A stretch of 64,000 bases of DNA from DASQZK01 sp963763215 (GCA_963763215.1 CAVXNX010000009.1:124001-188000), one strand, 5' to 3'; positions 49,549-59,382 are shown, counted from the stretch's first letter. A program made the numbers and translations. The notes: a model not told the origin generated them from the sequence alone.

Positions 49549-51048
49549 TCAGACGATCTGGCTGAGTGCATCGATATAAGCTTCCACCGATGCCGTCACG
49601 ATATCGGTTGAAGCGGAGAACCCGTAATACATGACACCTTTATGTTCAACCTGGACATGAACTTTCCCGAGATCGTCACTGCCCTTGGTAATGGCCTGAA
49701 TGAGGAATTCCTCCAGTCTGACTTTTTTCGAGACGATTTGTTTCACGGCGCTGAAAGCAGCATCGATCGGGCCATTGCCAAGGCCGTTGGCGGTTGATTT
49801 CTGGCCGTTGATCTCCAGGGTGACCGCTGCTGTGGGAAGCGTGCCTTTACCGCATATGACCTGCAGATTCCTCAGGTGGATCCGCCGCGACTCTTCCTTA
49901 GCTTCCTTACCGGCGAGGATCATCAGATCATCGTCGGTGATATCTTTTTTCTGATCGGCCAGGGTGAGGAATTCATCGTAAATCTTTTCGATTTTCTCCT
50001 TCGGCAGCTTGTAACCGATTTTTTCAAGCCGGTGCCTCAGTGCTGCCCTTCCGCTCCTGGCGGTCAGCACGATCGCTGATTCATTGACGCCAACGCTTTT
50101 CGGATTGATGATCTCATAATTTTCCCTCTTCTTCAGCACACCATCCTGGTGGATCCCCGAGGAGTGGGCGAAGGCGTTACGTCCGACGATCGCCTTGTTA
50201 GGTTGCACGGGCATGCGCATCAGGTTGGAAACCAGCCGGCTCGTCCTGTAGATCTTCCGGGTATTGATCCCGGTGCCAAGATCCAGGTTTTTGCGCGATT
50301 TCAGGATCATGACCACCTCTTCGAGCGAAGTGTTCCCGGCCCTTTCCCCGATACCGTTAATGGTGACTTCCACCTGGCGGGCACCGTTCATGACACCGGC
50401 AATGGTATTGGCTGTGGCCATTCCGAGATCGTTATGGCAATGGGTCGACAGGATGATATTGTCAACACCTTTGACATGCTCCTTGAGATACAGGATCTTC
50501 TTCCCAAACTCTTCCGGGAGGGTATACCCCGTGGTATCAGGTATATTGACCACGGTGGCCCCGGCCTTGATGACGGCTTCCACAACCCTGGCCAGGTACT
50601 TGTTCTCGGTTCTCCCGGCATCTTCTGCATAAAATTCGACATCGTCAACAAAAGTACGGGCATATTTCACGGCTTCAACGGCCCGTTCGATGATTTCCTC
50701 CGGGTTGCTGTTCAGTTTATGATAGATATGGTAGTAGGATGTCCCGATGCCTGTGTGGATCCTTCCCTTTCGGGCAAACTTCAACGCATCGGCCGCCACC
50801 TCGATATCTTTTTTGACCGCCCGTGTCAGTGCACAGATGGTCGGTTCAGTGACCGCCTTGGAAATTTCGATCACCGAGTTGAAATCACCCGGACTGGAAA
50901 TCGGGAAACCAGCCTCGATGATGTCCACACCCAGCTCTTCAAGCGCCTTTGCCACTTCAATTTTTTCAACGGTATTCAACTGGCATCCGGGAACCTGCTC
51001 TCCATCCCTCAGGGTGGTATCGAATACATAAACTTTGTCTTTTGCCAT
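49549..51048 (-). CDS. leuA: 2-isopropylmalate synthase
   Basis: First committed step of leucine synthesis: condenses acetyl-CoA with 2-oxoisovalerate. A 499-residue protein with the TIM-barrel signature FDTTLRDGEQVPGCQL, metal-binding STHCHNDLGMATAN, NGIGERAGN and SSGIHQDGVLK, and a C-terminal allosteric regulatory domain (about 385-499), so it should be feedback-controlled by leucine. Citramalate synthase is a possible alternative for this superfamily. Other leu genes are not in the window, but the branched-chain 2-oxoacid dehydrogenase genes lie nearby. Confidence 0.92.
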   Translation of the reverse strand: MAKDKVYVFDTTLRDGEQVPGCQLNTVEKIEVAKALEELGVDIIEAGFPISSPGDFNSVIEISKAVTEPTICALTRAVKKDIEVAADALKFARKGRIHTGIGTSYYHIYHKLNSNPEEIIERAVEAVKYARTFVDDVEFYAEDAGRTENKYLARVVEAVIKAGATVVNIPDTTGYTLPEEFGKKILYLKEHVKGVDNIILSTHCHNDLGMATANTIAGVMNGARQVEVTINGIGERAGNTSLEEVVMILKSRKNLDLGTGINTRKIYRTSRLVSNLMRMPVQPNKAIVGRNAFAHSSGIHQDGVLKKRENYEIINPKSVGVNESAIVLTARSGRAALRHRLEKIGYKLPKEKIEKIYDEFLTLADQKKDITDDDLMILAGKEAKEESRRIHLRNLQVICGKGTLPTAAVTLEINGQKSTANGLGNGPIDAAFSAVKQIVSKKVRLEEFLIQAITKGSDDLGKVHVQVEHKGVMYYGFSASTDIVTASVEAYIDALSQIV

Positions 51049-51358
51049 GACCTAAATATTAAATAAAAAAAATACCGGAAGGAGAAGTCTCATTCACCAA
51101 CCGATAAAATTGTAATCATTCTTGCAAAAAAAGTAATAATTATCTTAAAAACCCAGATTTGAATTAAATAATTAACAAATATTTACACAAACAGTTTAGG
51201 AATAATCAGTGAATGTCACAAACAGAAGCCGTACCGCAGGGACAGGAAGGGAACAAAATTTCCGGCCCCTGCCGCGATGACCGGGAGTGGTCACATTCAT
51301 TGTTGATCCACTAATCCGTGTATAAAAGGGGCAGACAAGATCTGAATGCCCCTGGTGA
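51049..51358. other. Leader region of leuA
   Basis: A 310-bp gap between flavodoxin and leuA. The part near leuA is very AT-rich. A GC-rich hairpin-forming block lies around 51236-51276 (GCAGGG against CCCTGC with inner GGAA/TTCC) without a good T-tract. I see no leader peptide or known riboswitch. Confidence 0.35.
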
Positions 51359-51868
51359 TCAGGATTGGAGTTCAGACTTCAGTTGGCTGACCCAGGCCTG
51401 GATCCGTTCCTTGTTTTTCGAAGCCTGGTTCTCATAATCGATCGCCAGTCCGCAGAACCTGCCATCCCTCAATGCCCGTGACCCTTCAAAGGTGTAATCA
51501 TCGGCGGAAGTATATCCGACAAGCGTCGCTCCTCTTTCCTCGAGGAATTCCGCCATGATGCCGATACCGTCGACGAAATTTTCCGGATAGCCTTTCTGAT
51601 CGCCGAGACCGAAAATGGCGACCGTCTTGGTTTTCATGTCCGCCTCTTCGAGATCGGGAAGAAATTCATCCCAGTAATTGGGCAGTTCGCCGTCGAACCA
51701 GGTCGGCACACCCAGGATGATGTTATCATACTCAAGGAATTTATCGGCACTGATTTCTTCGGCGTTGAGCATATCGATGGAATCGTCGCCGAAGGCATCC
51801 TTAATTTTCTGGGCAATTTTTGCCGATTTCACTGTATTGAAACTGTAAATGATCGCTGTTTTTTTCAT
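51359..51868 (-). CDS. fldA: Flavodoxin
   Basis: A 169-residue FMN electron carrier of the long-chain type. FMN phosphate-binding loop YSFNTVKSAKIAQKI, isoalloxazine loops GVPTWFDGELPNYWDEF and FGLGDQKGYPENF, and the C-terminal FCGLAIDYENQ. The first loop lacks the usual T-G-x-T-E pattern (SFNTVKS), a common variation in Bacteroidota. It can serve ferredoxin-dependent oxidoreductases and radical SAM enzymes; whether it serves those encoded here is inference. Confidence 0.93.
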   Translation of the reverse strand: MKKTAIIYSFNTVKSAKIAQKIKDAFGDDSIDMLNAEEISADKFLEYDNIILGVPTWFDGELPNYWDEFLPDLEEADMKTKTVAIFGLGDQKGYPENFVDGIGIMAEFLEERGATLVGYTSADDYTFEGSRALRDGRFCGLAIDYENQASKNKERIQAWVSQLKSELQS

Positions 51869-51929
51869 GCGTTTATGAGGATTTTCACGGTGATTTCTGA
51901 ATTATCCGTTGATTTGAACGTGATGCTTC

Positions 51930-53996
51930 TCAATACCCGATCAATTCCCGGGCGGCATCCAGAATCTTTTCGGTATTGGGAAGGATGGCCTTTTCGAGGA
52001 TCCTGTTAAAGCCCACCGGGGTAAAGGTCGATCCGACGCGTTTTACGGGGCCGTCGAGGTATTCAAAGGCTTTTTCATTGATCAGGGAAACCACTTCACC
52101 GCCAAAACCGGCAAAGACCTTATCTTCATGGACCACCAGTGCCTTACCGGTTTTTTTCACCGTCGCCAGGATGGCCTCCTCATCGAGGGGATTCAGTGAT
52201 CTCAGATCGAGCACTTCGGTGCTGATGCCAGCTTCGGCAGCAAGTTTCTCTGCAGCCTCCAGGCACATATGGGTAGTGTTCCCGTAGGTGATCATGGACA
52301 GGTCGGTCCCTTCCCTTCTGATCCGGGCTTTTCCAAAGGGGACTTCAAAATCGTCGGGCACGGGCGTGGCGGCTTTCGGACTGTTATAGAGTGCTTTTGG
52401 TTCCAGGAACATGGTTATTCCTCTCGAGCGGATGGACATCCGGAGCAATCCGGCGGCATCATCGGCAAAAGAGGGATAAACAACGCGCAGGCCGGGCAGG
52501 GTGGTGAGCGTCCCTTCAATGGTTTGTGAATGGTACAATCCGCCGCCGATATATCCTCCCGAGGCCAGCCGGATGGTCACGTTCGGTGAGAACTTACCAT
52601 TGCTTCGCCAGTAATCGTGTGAAGAATCAACGAGCTGTTCCATGGCCGGCCAGAAATAGTCGGCAAACTCGGCTCCTTCCACCACGATCCGGATCTTGTC
52701 GTTGAAACGGCTCATCCCGTTGGCTGTGCCCACAATATAGTCTTCAGCGATCGGGGCATTGAACACCCGTTCATTCCCAAACTCCTGTTGCATGCCTTTG
52801 GACACGTTGAATATTCCACCCTTATCTTTGTTGGCAATATCCTGTCCCCAAAGAAAGGTATCGGGGTTATGATGGAATTCGGCCTTCAGCGTCTGGTTGA
52901 GCGCTTCGATGAATTTCAGCTTGTCGCCCTGAACATCATGAAGTCCTTCAGGGTATTTTTCCGAAACGTAAGGATCAGGGACTACAAATTTAAAGATGGA
53001 AGCCGGGTCGGGATCGGGGGATGAAAGGGCGTTCTTATGGGCTTTTTTGACCATGTCTTTCATCTCCGCCTCAATGGCCGTGAGTTCTTCCTCGGTGAAC
53101 CGGTTATAGCGGACCAGCATTCTCCTGTATTTGGCCAGCGGGTCGTACTGCTGGACGTAGTTCATCTCATAGTCATCGCGGTAGAGTTCGTGCCTGTCGG
53201 AGTTGGAATGGGAATGAATCCTGACGCAGTTGGCCTGAACGATGGCCGGAATCCCGTGTTCCTTGATGAATTCCTTGGCTTCGGACATGACGTTCATCGA
53301 ATCGAAGACATCTTTACCGTTACAATGGAAGATGGCCAGGTTTTTGAAACCCGTGAAATTATTTGCCACTTTCCGGTTGGCTGTCTGGTCGGCTTTTGGC
53401 ACCGAAATTCCATAGCCGTTATCCTGGAAGACGAAAAGAACCGGGAGCTCTTCAGTGGAAGCCCCATTGATGGCTTCGTAGACATAGCCTTCCGAAACGG
53501 AAGATTCGCCCTGTGAGCTGATCACGATCCCCCCCATGCCATATTTTTTCATCGCCCGGCCAACGCCGGAGGCTTGCTGGGCATGGTTTCCTGTGCAGGA
53601 GGATGTGTTATGAATGTTCCATTCGGGCTTGGCAAAGTGGTTCGACATATGCCGGCCCCCGCTTGCCGGGTCGGCAGCTTTGGAGATGCCGTTCAGGATG
53701 ACTTCATCGGCAGTGAGTCCTGCCGATATGGCCGTGAGCATATCCCTGTAATAGGGGAAAAGATGGTCGTTTTCCCTGTCGAAGACCTGGCCAATGGCAA
53801 GTTGAATGCCATCGTGACCGGCAAAGGGTGCGTGATAGGACCAGCCGATCGCCTGCTTGAGGTAGTTCGGCGCCCGGTCATCGAGGATACGGCCAAGGGT
53901 CATCAGCCGGAACCATTTTTCGAGAGTTTCCTTTTCGGTGTGCTTAATATGATATTTTTTTTGTCTGGACATATTCTGAAGCAATTTTTGGATCAT
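51930..53996 (-). CDS. 2-oxoacid dehydrogenase E1, alpha-beta fusion (branched-chain type)
   Basis: A 688-residue fused E1. The N-terminal alpha part holds the thiamine-diphosphate site (GHDGIQLAIG, GGRHMSNHF, SSQGESSVSEGYVYEAIN, FQDNGYGISVP); the C-terminal beta part holds NAPIAEDYIVGTANGMS, VEGAEFADYFWPAMEQ and VVHEDKVFAGFGGEV. It decarboxylates a 2-oxoacid and acylates the E2 lipoyl group. The fused form in Bacteroidota is usually annotated as branched-chain (2-oxoisovalerate) dehydrogenase. It overlaps the E2 gene by 1 nt (TAATG). The E3 gene is not in the window. Confidence 0.9.
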   Translation of the reverse strand: MIQKLLQNMSRQKKYHIKHTEKETLEKWFRLMTLGRILDDRAPNYLKQAIGWSYHAPFAGHDGIQLAIGQVFDRENDHLFPYYRDMLTAISAGLTADEVILNGISKAADPASGGRHMSNHFAKPEWNIHNTSSCTGNHAQQASGVGRAMKKYGMGGIVISSQGESSVSEGYVYEAINGASTEELPVLFVFQDNGYGISVPKADQTANRKVANNFTGFKNLAIFHCNGKDVFDSMNVMSEAKEFIKEHGIPAIVQANCVRIHSHSNSDRHELYRDDYEMNYVQQYDPLAKYRRMLVRYNRFTEEELTAIEAEMKDMVKKAHKNALSSPDPDPASIFKFVVPDPYVSEKYPEGLHDVQGDKLKFIEALNQTLKAEFHHNPDTFLWGQDIANKDKGGIFNVSKGMQQEFGNERVFNAPIAEDYIVGTANGMSRFNDKIRIVVEGAEFADYFWPAMEQLVDSSHDYWRSNGKFSPNVTIRLASGGYIGGGLYHSQTIEGTLTTLPGLRVVYPSFADDAAGLLRMSIRSRGITMFLEPKALYNSPKAATPVPDDFEVPFGKARIRREGTDLSMITYGNTTHMCLEAAEKLAAEAGISTEVLDLRSLNPLDEEAILATVKKTGKALVVHEDKVFAGFGGEVVSLINEKAFEYLDGPVKRVGSTFTPVGFNRILEKAILPNTEKILDAARELIGY

Positions 53997-55360
53997 TAGA
54001 CGGTTCGGTTAACATCAAAATTTTCAATATAATCAGCGGCTTTTCTCAGGTAGGCTCCGCCGAGGGAGCCATCGATGATCCTGTGGTCATAGGTCAGTGA
54101 CAGGAACATTTTATGGCGGATGGCGATCACGTCACCATCGGGGGTCTCCAGCACGGCCGGTTTCTTTTCAACAGCGCCGATGGCGAGGATAGCCACCTGT
54201 GGCTGGTTGATGATGGGTGTGCCAATCGTGTTCCTGAATGAGCCGAAGTTGGTCACGGTGAAGGTCCCGTCCTGGATCTCGTCAGGTTTGAGGCTGTTGG
54301 TCCGGGCGGCATTGGCAAGCCGGTTGAGTTCCTGGGTGATTCCCAGCAGGTTAAGGTTGTCGATGTTCCGGATGACAGGGACAATGAGATTGTTGTTCGG
54401 CAGGGAAACGGCAACGCCCATATTGATCCGTTTTTTAACAATGATCTTTTCTCCGTCGACGGATGAATTGATCAGGGGGAAATCCTTAAGGGCTTTGGCA
54501 GCGGCCTCGAGGAAGACCGGAAGGTAGGTTATTTTCAGTCCTTCACGTTTGAGGAAATCATCCTTGATACGGTTTCTCCAGTTCACGACATTGGTGACAT
54601 CCGCTTCGAGCATGTTGGTCACATGGGCAGAGATCTGCTTGGAACGGACCATATGTTCGGCGATAAGCTTACGCATGCGGTCCATCTGGATGATCTCATC
54701 CTGTGCCGAAACGGAAACGGAAACCTTTGGTCTTTCGGGGACAGGTGAGGCTACCTGAGCGGCTTTTTCATGCGTGGAGGCCGTCTTCACAACTTTTTCC
54801 CCCGTGGACTCCCGCGAAGCAAGATAATCAAGGATATCCTTTTTCTGTACACGTCCATTGAGACCGCTGCCCTGGATGGCATCGAGTTCGGACTGGCTGA
54901 CGTGTTCTTCTTCGGCAATTTTCCTGACCAGAGGGGAGTAAAACCGGTCACCCGACCGTGAAGCCGGTGCTTTGGCCGTTTCTTCTTCAGGAGCTCCGGA
55001 CACTGCCTGCGAGTCCTGGAGAAGAGGCCCCGGGACGGGTTCTTCCTCGGCCAGGACTTCTTTTTGCGTGGCTCCCTGGATAACGGCGGTTGTCACCTCC
55101 TCTTCAGTGGCAGCCATGGCTTCGGTATCGATGACGGCAATGACCGAACCTACCGCCACCGTTTCGTCCTGTTGATACATGAGTTTTTTAACAACGCCTT
55201 CTACCGGGGAGGGAATTTCGGAATCAACTTTATCGGTGGCAATTTCCAGCAGGACATCGTCCTCCTCTACCTTATCCCCTTCTTTCACAAACCACCGCGT
55301 AATCGTTGCTTCTTCAATACTTTCTCCCATTTTGGGCATTACAATTTCAAAATTTGCCAT
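53996..55360 (-). CDS. 2-oxoacid dehydrogenase E2, dihydrolipoamide acyltransferase
   Basis: A 454-residue core subunit. The N-terminal lipoyl domain has EIATDKVDSE with the lipoylated lysine near residue 44; an A/P/E-rich flexible linker follows; the peripheral-subunit-binding domain has SPLVRKIAEEEHVSQSELDAIQGSGLNGRVQKKDI; and the C-terminal catalytic domain ends with the HRIIDG active site. One lipoyl domain and the sequence near the active site fit a branched-chain complex. It is the first gene of the E2-E1 operon. Confidence 0.93.
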   Translation of the reverse strand: MANFEIVMPKMGESIEEATITRWFVKEGDKVEEDDVLLEIATDKVDSEIPSPVEGVVKKLMYQQDETVAVGSVIAVIDTEAMAATEEEVTTAVIQGATQKEVLAEEEPVPGPLLQDSQAVSGAPEEETAKAPASRSGDRFYSPLVRKIAEEEHVSQSELDAIQGSGLNGRVQKKDILDYLASRESTGEKVVKTASTHEKAAQVASPVPERPKVSVSVSAQDEIIQMDRMRKLIAEHMVRSKQISAHVTNMLEADVTNVVNWRNRIKDDFLKREGLKITYLPVFLEAAAKALKDFPLINSSVDGEKIIVKKRINMGVAVSLPNNNLIVPVIRNIDNLNLLGITQELNRLANAARTNSLKPDEIQDGTFTVTNFGSFRNTIGTPIINQPQVAILAIGAVEKKPAVLETPDGDVIAIRHKMFLSLTYDHRIIDGSLGGAYLRKAADYIENFDVNRTV

Positions 55361-55629
55361 AGTTCATTTGTCGTTTTAAGGCTTATAAAAAATTTGGGTT
55401 TTGCACGAAGCGCTATGTATACATCAATAAGGTGTTATACATTCTAAATTAGAAAGTGATGGATCTGAAGTCCATTGAAGGATAACAACAAATGAAATAA
55501 ATTGTTTAAAGGTGCTGACCGCCGGTCATATCGCGGATCCTGCGGATCCAAAGGGATAGAGACTGAAGGTCAGAAATATGCGTTGGTCTGCTCCTGAAAG
55601 GCCGGGAAAGGAATAATGCGGAAGGTCTC

Positions 55630-56586
55630 TCAGATCTCCTCATCATCACTGCAGAAGGAGACTTCCAGGACCAGCGGATCCGCGCCAGCCGTCCTGTCGT
55701 ATGCCGATTCACTGGAACCGGTGCTGATCCGCCAGACATCAACGTCAGGAAAGCGGGTTGAGAGCAGGACGCAGCTCAGGGCATGAACTTTGGGTCCGAG
55801 GGGAGCAAGGATGACATTATATTTAAGCCGCAGATCGAGACACAGGCTGGTCAGCAGTTCATTGATCCGTGGTGAGATTGTCCAGGGGATAGTTGATGAG
55901 GTTCCGGACCTCCACCCCGTTGATGATTTCCTGGTTCATCCGGAAGACGCTTTCCACATACTGGGTGTCGGGCGCAGGATCGGCATACATGAGGCAGGTC
56001 ATATCGGGTTTGACTTTTTTTTGCACATATTCGGCCCTCCCCTTTTCATAACCGAGGCCGATGACCAGTGCCGTGGGTTTGGAGGGATCGAACTTCTTCA
56101 TTCCGACATGGATGGATTCGGCTTTTTTGGGACTTTTCACTTTTTTGGGAGCATTGAAAGAAGCCGGCGTATAGGAAAAGAAGGCTCTCACGGTATGAAA
56201 CAGGCTCTCATCGCTGACGAAATAATTGATGATGGTCGAATACCACAATTTTGTCATGCAACTGTAATCGATCAGGATATTCAGATCCTTCTTCCCGGTA
56301 TCGAAGATGTTGTCGTTCAGGAACCTGTCGAGGCTGGTACTGTCGTTGCCGGATAATCGAATGAAGCTGAAACCGTGATCCTGGAGGATCTTGGTTATTG
56401 TGCTTGCGGTGGAGTTCATTCGATTTCTCCTTGAAAGCAATGGCGATCTTTCCTCCCGGCACTGATACTGAAATGTTCGAGCAGGTAGGTGCAACGTTTT
56501 TCGTATCCGGCAGCAACGATGAAAATATCGAAATGAATTGACGTTAATGCGCCGGGGTCTGTCTGTTCAGATTTGATAAATTCCAT
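55630..56586 (-). CDS. Unrecognised two-lobed protein (three frameshifts)
   Basis: Restored length is about 317 residues, no signal or TM helix. The start at 56586 (MEFIKSEQTDPGALTS) lies just downstream of a good promoter. Extra bases near 56450, 56400 and 55880 split the gene. Two similar blocks appear: HFDIFIVAAGYEKRCTYLLEHF near the N-terminus and ALVIGLGYEKGRAEYVQKK near the middle, each a hydrophobic strand followed by GYEK and a helix. Between them lies NILIDYSCMTKLWYSTIINYF; near the C-terminus NVILAPLGPKVHALSCVLL. This suggests a duplicated Rossmann-like fold. I cannot name the family or a function. Confidence 0.7.
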
Positions 56587-56642
56587 CCTCTGGTATACTG
56601 CTTACAGAGGCTAAAATTATCATAATTCGGTCAGGATGCAAA
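56587..56642 (-). promoter_or_regulatory. Promoter and start-site palindrome of the unrecognised gene
   Basis: On the minus strand TTTG (56642-56639), 19-nt spacer, TAATTTTA (56619-56612), one mismatch. Directly downstream CCTCTG-N12-CAGAGG (56587-56610) spans the expected start site and reaches the ATG, so it may act as operator or translation-blocking hairpin. Confidence 0.5.
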
Positions 56643-56672
56643 AAAATTAACAGGGCTGAAAGGCGCATCAGG

Positions 56673-58014
56673 TCAAAGTTCAGGATTCAGGGGTGGAACA
56701 TCGCTGATCGGACCGGGTGTAAAGGTCTCTTTCACGGCAAAGAGGTCCTGGTCGGGCCATTCTTTCATCCGGTAGGTGGCCGCGAAGATGATCCGTGCCA
56801 GGTTATGATGGATCCGGACCTGTTTATAAGCGGAAGTATTCAGCAGGACGATCCAGTTCACCCCGTTTTCAAGGCGAAGGATCAGAGCCGTCGTCCCTGA
56901 CAAGCGTCCCGGTGCGCCACCAGGTTCCGTAGTTATCGGATCCCCTCCAGCCGAAAAGGCCTGTCCCCGCTTCCATGGGATCGGTCATCATGTGAATGGT
57001 TTCATTCTCCAGGATATCGGGTTTCCCCTGGTGGCCATCGATAACGGCAATGAACCTGGCCAGTTCAGGGGCAGATGCGACCCATCCGCCGGCCGCGCCA
57101 AGGAGTTCGATATTATCTCCGCCGTAGACGGCGGGAACCATCCTCCCCGACCCATCAAATTCAGGGACATTGGAGGAGCCGGCAGGTTCATAGTAACGGA
57201 CTTCATTGGGATATTTTTCGTAGTAATGGCTGTGTCCGATGTGCATATCATTAATGCCAAGGGGCTTGAGAATATTCATCACGACATAGTCCTCGTAGGG
57301 AACGCCGGTTTTTTCCTGGATGATTTTGCCAAGCACGGCATACCCGAAGTTGGAATAGGAATAGGTGGTTCCGGGATCGAATGAAAGGGGTTGGGAAAGC
57401 ACATAACGGATCACCAGGTCCAGGTCGGCCGGGGGATCGGCATGCATTATCCGGGCAATGTAGAGGGAATTGAACATGGGATCCCCTTTCATCCGGTCCC
57501 ATCCGCCGGTATGATTTAAGAAATCGCGGATGGTGATCTGCTCCACCCGCTTATCCTTATAATCGAGAAATGCGCTTTCATTGAGGATCCCTTCAGGACC
57601 GAAAACCGTTTCATCAAGATCCAGGACCTTCTGTTCATAAAGCTTCATAATGGCCACGGCGGTAATCAGTTTGGAAACGCTGGCAATCCGAAAGAGATGG
57701 CCGGGCTGCACTTTTTCTCCCGTTTCTTCATTGGCATAGCCGAATCCTTTGGCATAAACAAGGCTGTCGTGAATGGTAACGGCCACCGATGCGCCTTTGA
57801 TCTGGTACTTTTCCAGGAACGAATTCATCAGGACATCGACCTGTTCGGTATAGCCGAAATCGGAATCACTGTTTTCCAGATTAAGGGCGAAGGAAATATT
57901 CTCATCCTGAATGGTGCTGTTGGACGTCACTTTATCGGAGAAGCTGAAAGCGATTTCACCAAAGAAAAAGATAAAGAAAAAGAGTACGAATTTCACCAGG
58001 AAATTTGCTCTCAT
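56673..58014 (-). CDS. Exported serine hydrolase, class C beta-lactamase fold (one frameshift)
   Basis: About 446 residues with a signal peptide (MRANFLVKFVLFFFIFFFGEIAFS). The penicillin-binding-type catalytic motifs are SVSK (SxxK) in FRIASVSKLITAV and YSN (YxN) in TYSYSNFGYAVLG; GAAGGWVASAPELARF is the usual later segment. An extra base near 56904 shifts the frame at GTLSGTTALIL; the corrected C-terminus continues to PPLNPEL. Members act as D-aminopeptidases, esterases or murein-modifying enzymes; true beta-lactam resistance is not implied. Confidence 0.9.
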
Positions 58015-58311
58015 AATAGTACATTTTTGATTATTAGATTCTATTATTCAGGCAAAAGTAAGGTATATTTCAACAAATGATGAAGCCCGTATTTATCAAC
58101 ACATTTTGCACTATTTTTGTTTGAGCTCACAAATCCATATGATGAGAATATTACGCGTATTTTGAGCAATGCGAAGTCCTGTGCCAAAAGATGACTTTGA
58201 CGGCATTCGCCTTATAAAAATATGGATTGACAAGGATAATACCCGGCACTGGTCCAAGAAATACGACAATTGATCAAACAGGAAGATGCCGGTGAGGCAG
58301 GTGGGGGGTAT

Positions 58312-58355
58312 AAAAACCAAAATGGGAACCACTCCTTTCGGAATCATTCCCATTT
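58312..58355 (-). terminator. Terminator of the candidate RNA
   Basis: AAATGGGAA (58320-58328) pairs with TTCCCATTT (58347-58355), with further TCC/GGA pairing inside; the minus strand continues with TTGGTTTTTA. Confidence 0.65.
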
Positions 58356-58787
58356 CATTCTTTAGCAGCCATAGCTGCTAAACAATGCCAAGCTACGGTT
58401 ATTCTGGCTGGTTCATTCCTGACGGTATTTCAACTGTCTCTGAAGAGGAACCTTTTTCTCCCTTCATCCCGGCAAGCGGTTTCAGGGAAAACATCTCTTT
58501 AAACCACCAGGCAGGATCGGGTCTTACGATCTTCCCCCGGCTGATGTGAAACTTTTTCCTGCTGTTTAAGGCTGGATCAGGGGTTTCTGTTTAAAGAGCC
58601 AGACGTTTCAAAGATCCTCGTAAACGATTTACTCCTTCCATCCGGACGGTTCAAGGTTTAACCCTTTTACCGCATAGCTCCGTTGGCTTGGAGGTTTGTT
58701 CCTTCGAACTTCCTCAGGGTCGGATCCCCGTTCCGAAGAACGTTTCTCTTTCCCTTCCGCTGGAGCAACCTTTTATCGCTCACTTGG
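58312..58787 (-). ncRNA. Candidate structured RNA of about 475 nt, class not recognised
   Basis: The minus-strand unit has a perfect Bacteroidota promoter and ends in a hairpin with a T-rich tail. Inside are many strong pairings: a nested hairpin at 58691-58715 (GAGG/CCTC outside, GTTC/GAAC inside), a UUCG tetraloop hairpin at 58729-58742, a 10-bp long-range stem 58589-58598 with 58495-58504, and a 9-bp hairpin at 58361-58382. Base composition is GC-richer than normal spacers here. Frames are broken by stops; the longest open one is about 63 codons without an ATG. I find no RNase P, tmRNA or SRP landmarks. A decayed gene is the main alternative. Confidence 0.6.
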
Positions 58788-58792
58788 TATAC

Positions 58793-58824
58793 CAAATGTA
58801 CGCCGTGCAACCCACCCCACCAAA
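58793..58824 (-). promoter_or_regulatory. Perfect-consensus promoter of the candidate RNA
   Basis: On the minus strand TTTG (58824-58821), a 20-nt spacer, then TACATTTG (58800-58793). This is a full match to TTTG-N19..21-TAnnTTTG. No start codon with an open frame of normal length follows it. Confidence 0.75.
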
Positions 58825-59382
58825 AAAAATCCACGTTTTATCTTAACATTGTATTGACATGAGTTATTAACAAATTGTTGATAACGCTAAACAGCCCGGA
58901 ACAGAAGAGATTCAGTCCCAACAACGAGAGAGTGCCACGGGGTTATTAACAATAGGGGAAAACGAAGGAGATCAAATAGAAGGAAGGTTCCGGGAAAAAA
59001 AGCTGAAGAACAGGTGCGGGGCAGACCTGGTGAAATGAACGGGAGACATGGATAAATCTAAAGGAGGTGGAAACCGTGAAAGGGACGAAAAACCTGGGGA
59101 AGAAAAAAAAGAGGTCCAGACCATTGAAAGAAGCATCTTGTTTGATGCATGCCTGAAAAAGAACCTAATAACCAAAAAATAACTAAACCTAAAACTACGA
59201 GTGGGGTGGTCTGGACCTCATTCTATATAACATGAACCGGGGTAATTTGTTGTGTGCGAAAATCCAAGTTGGGCAGAAATCTAAAAAAAAGATTGGCCTT
59301 TCCATTGACTTACTCCATATATAGTGGAATTGCGAGACGTTCCGCTTTAAAAATTAAAATAAGATCTAAATAAAATTACAGG
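58825..59382. other. Gene-free, purine-biased stretch with long inverted repeats
   Basis: About 560 bp with no credible gene. The plus strand is strongly A/G-rich from about 58920 to 59160. CCCGGAAC (about 58894-58901) is complementary to GTTCCGGG (about 58986-58993), and a 13-bp inverted repeat lies at 59111-59219. Together with the candidate RNA next to it, the gap totals about 1.37 kb, the longest in the window. Confidence 0.5.
59111..59219 (-). terminator. Large inverted repeat, possible terminator of the SRAP gene or end of a small RNA
   Basis: GAGGTCCAGACCA (59111-59123) is the exact reverse complement of 59207-59219. On the minus strand the stem is followed directly by eight Ts. The loop of 83 nt contains its own GCATC/GATGC hairpin (59133-59148). 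It lies about 165 bp downstream of the SRAP stop. Confidence 0.5.

Noticed and set aside
58111..58353. An 80-codon minus-strand frame downstream of the candidate RNA
   Set aside because: It overlaps the terminator hairpin and its translation shows no protein-like pattern.
58420..58610. A 63-codon minus-strand open stretch inside the candidate RNA
   Set aside because: It has no ATG at its beginning and is preceded by in-frame stops; strong stems cross it. I keep the alternative of a decayed gene but do not call a CDS.
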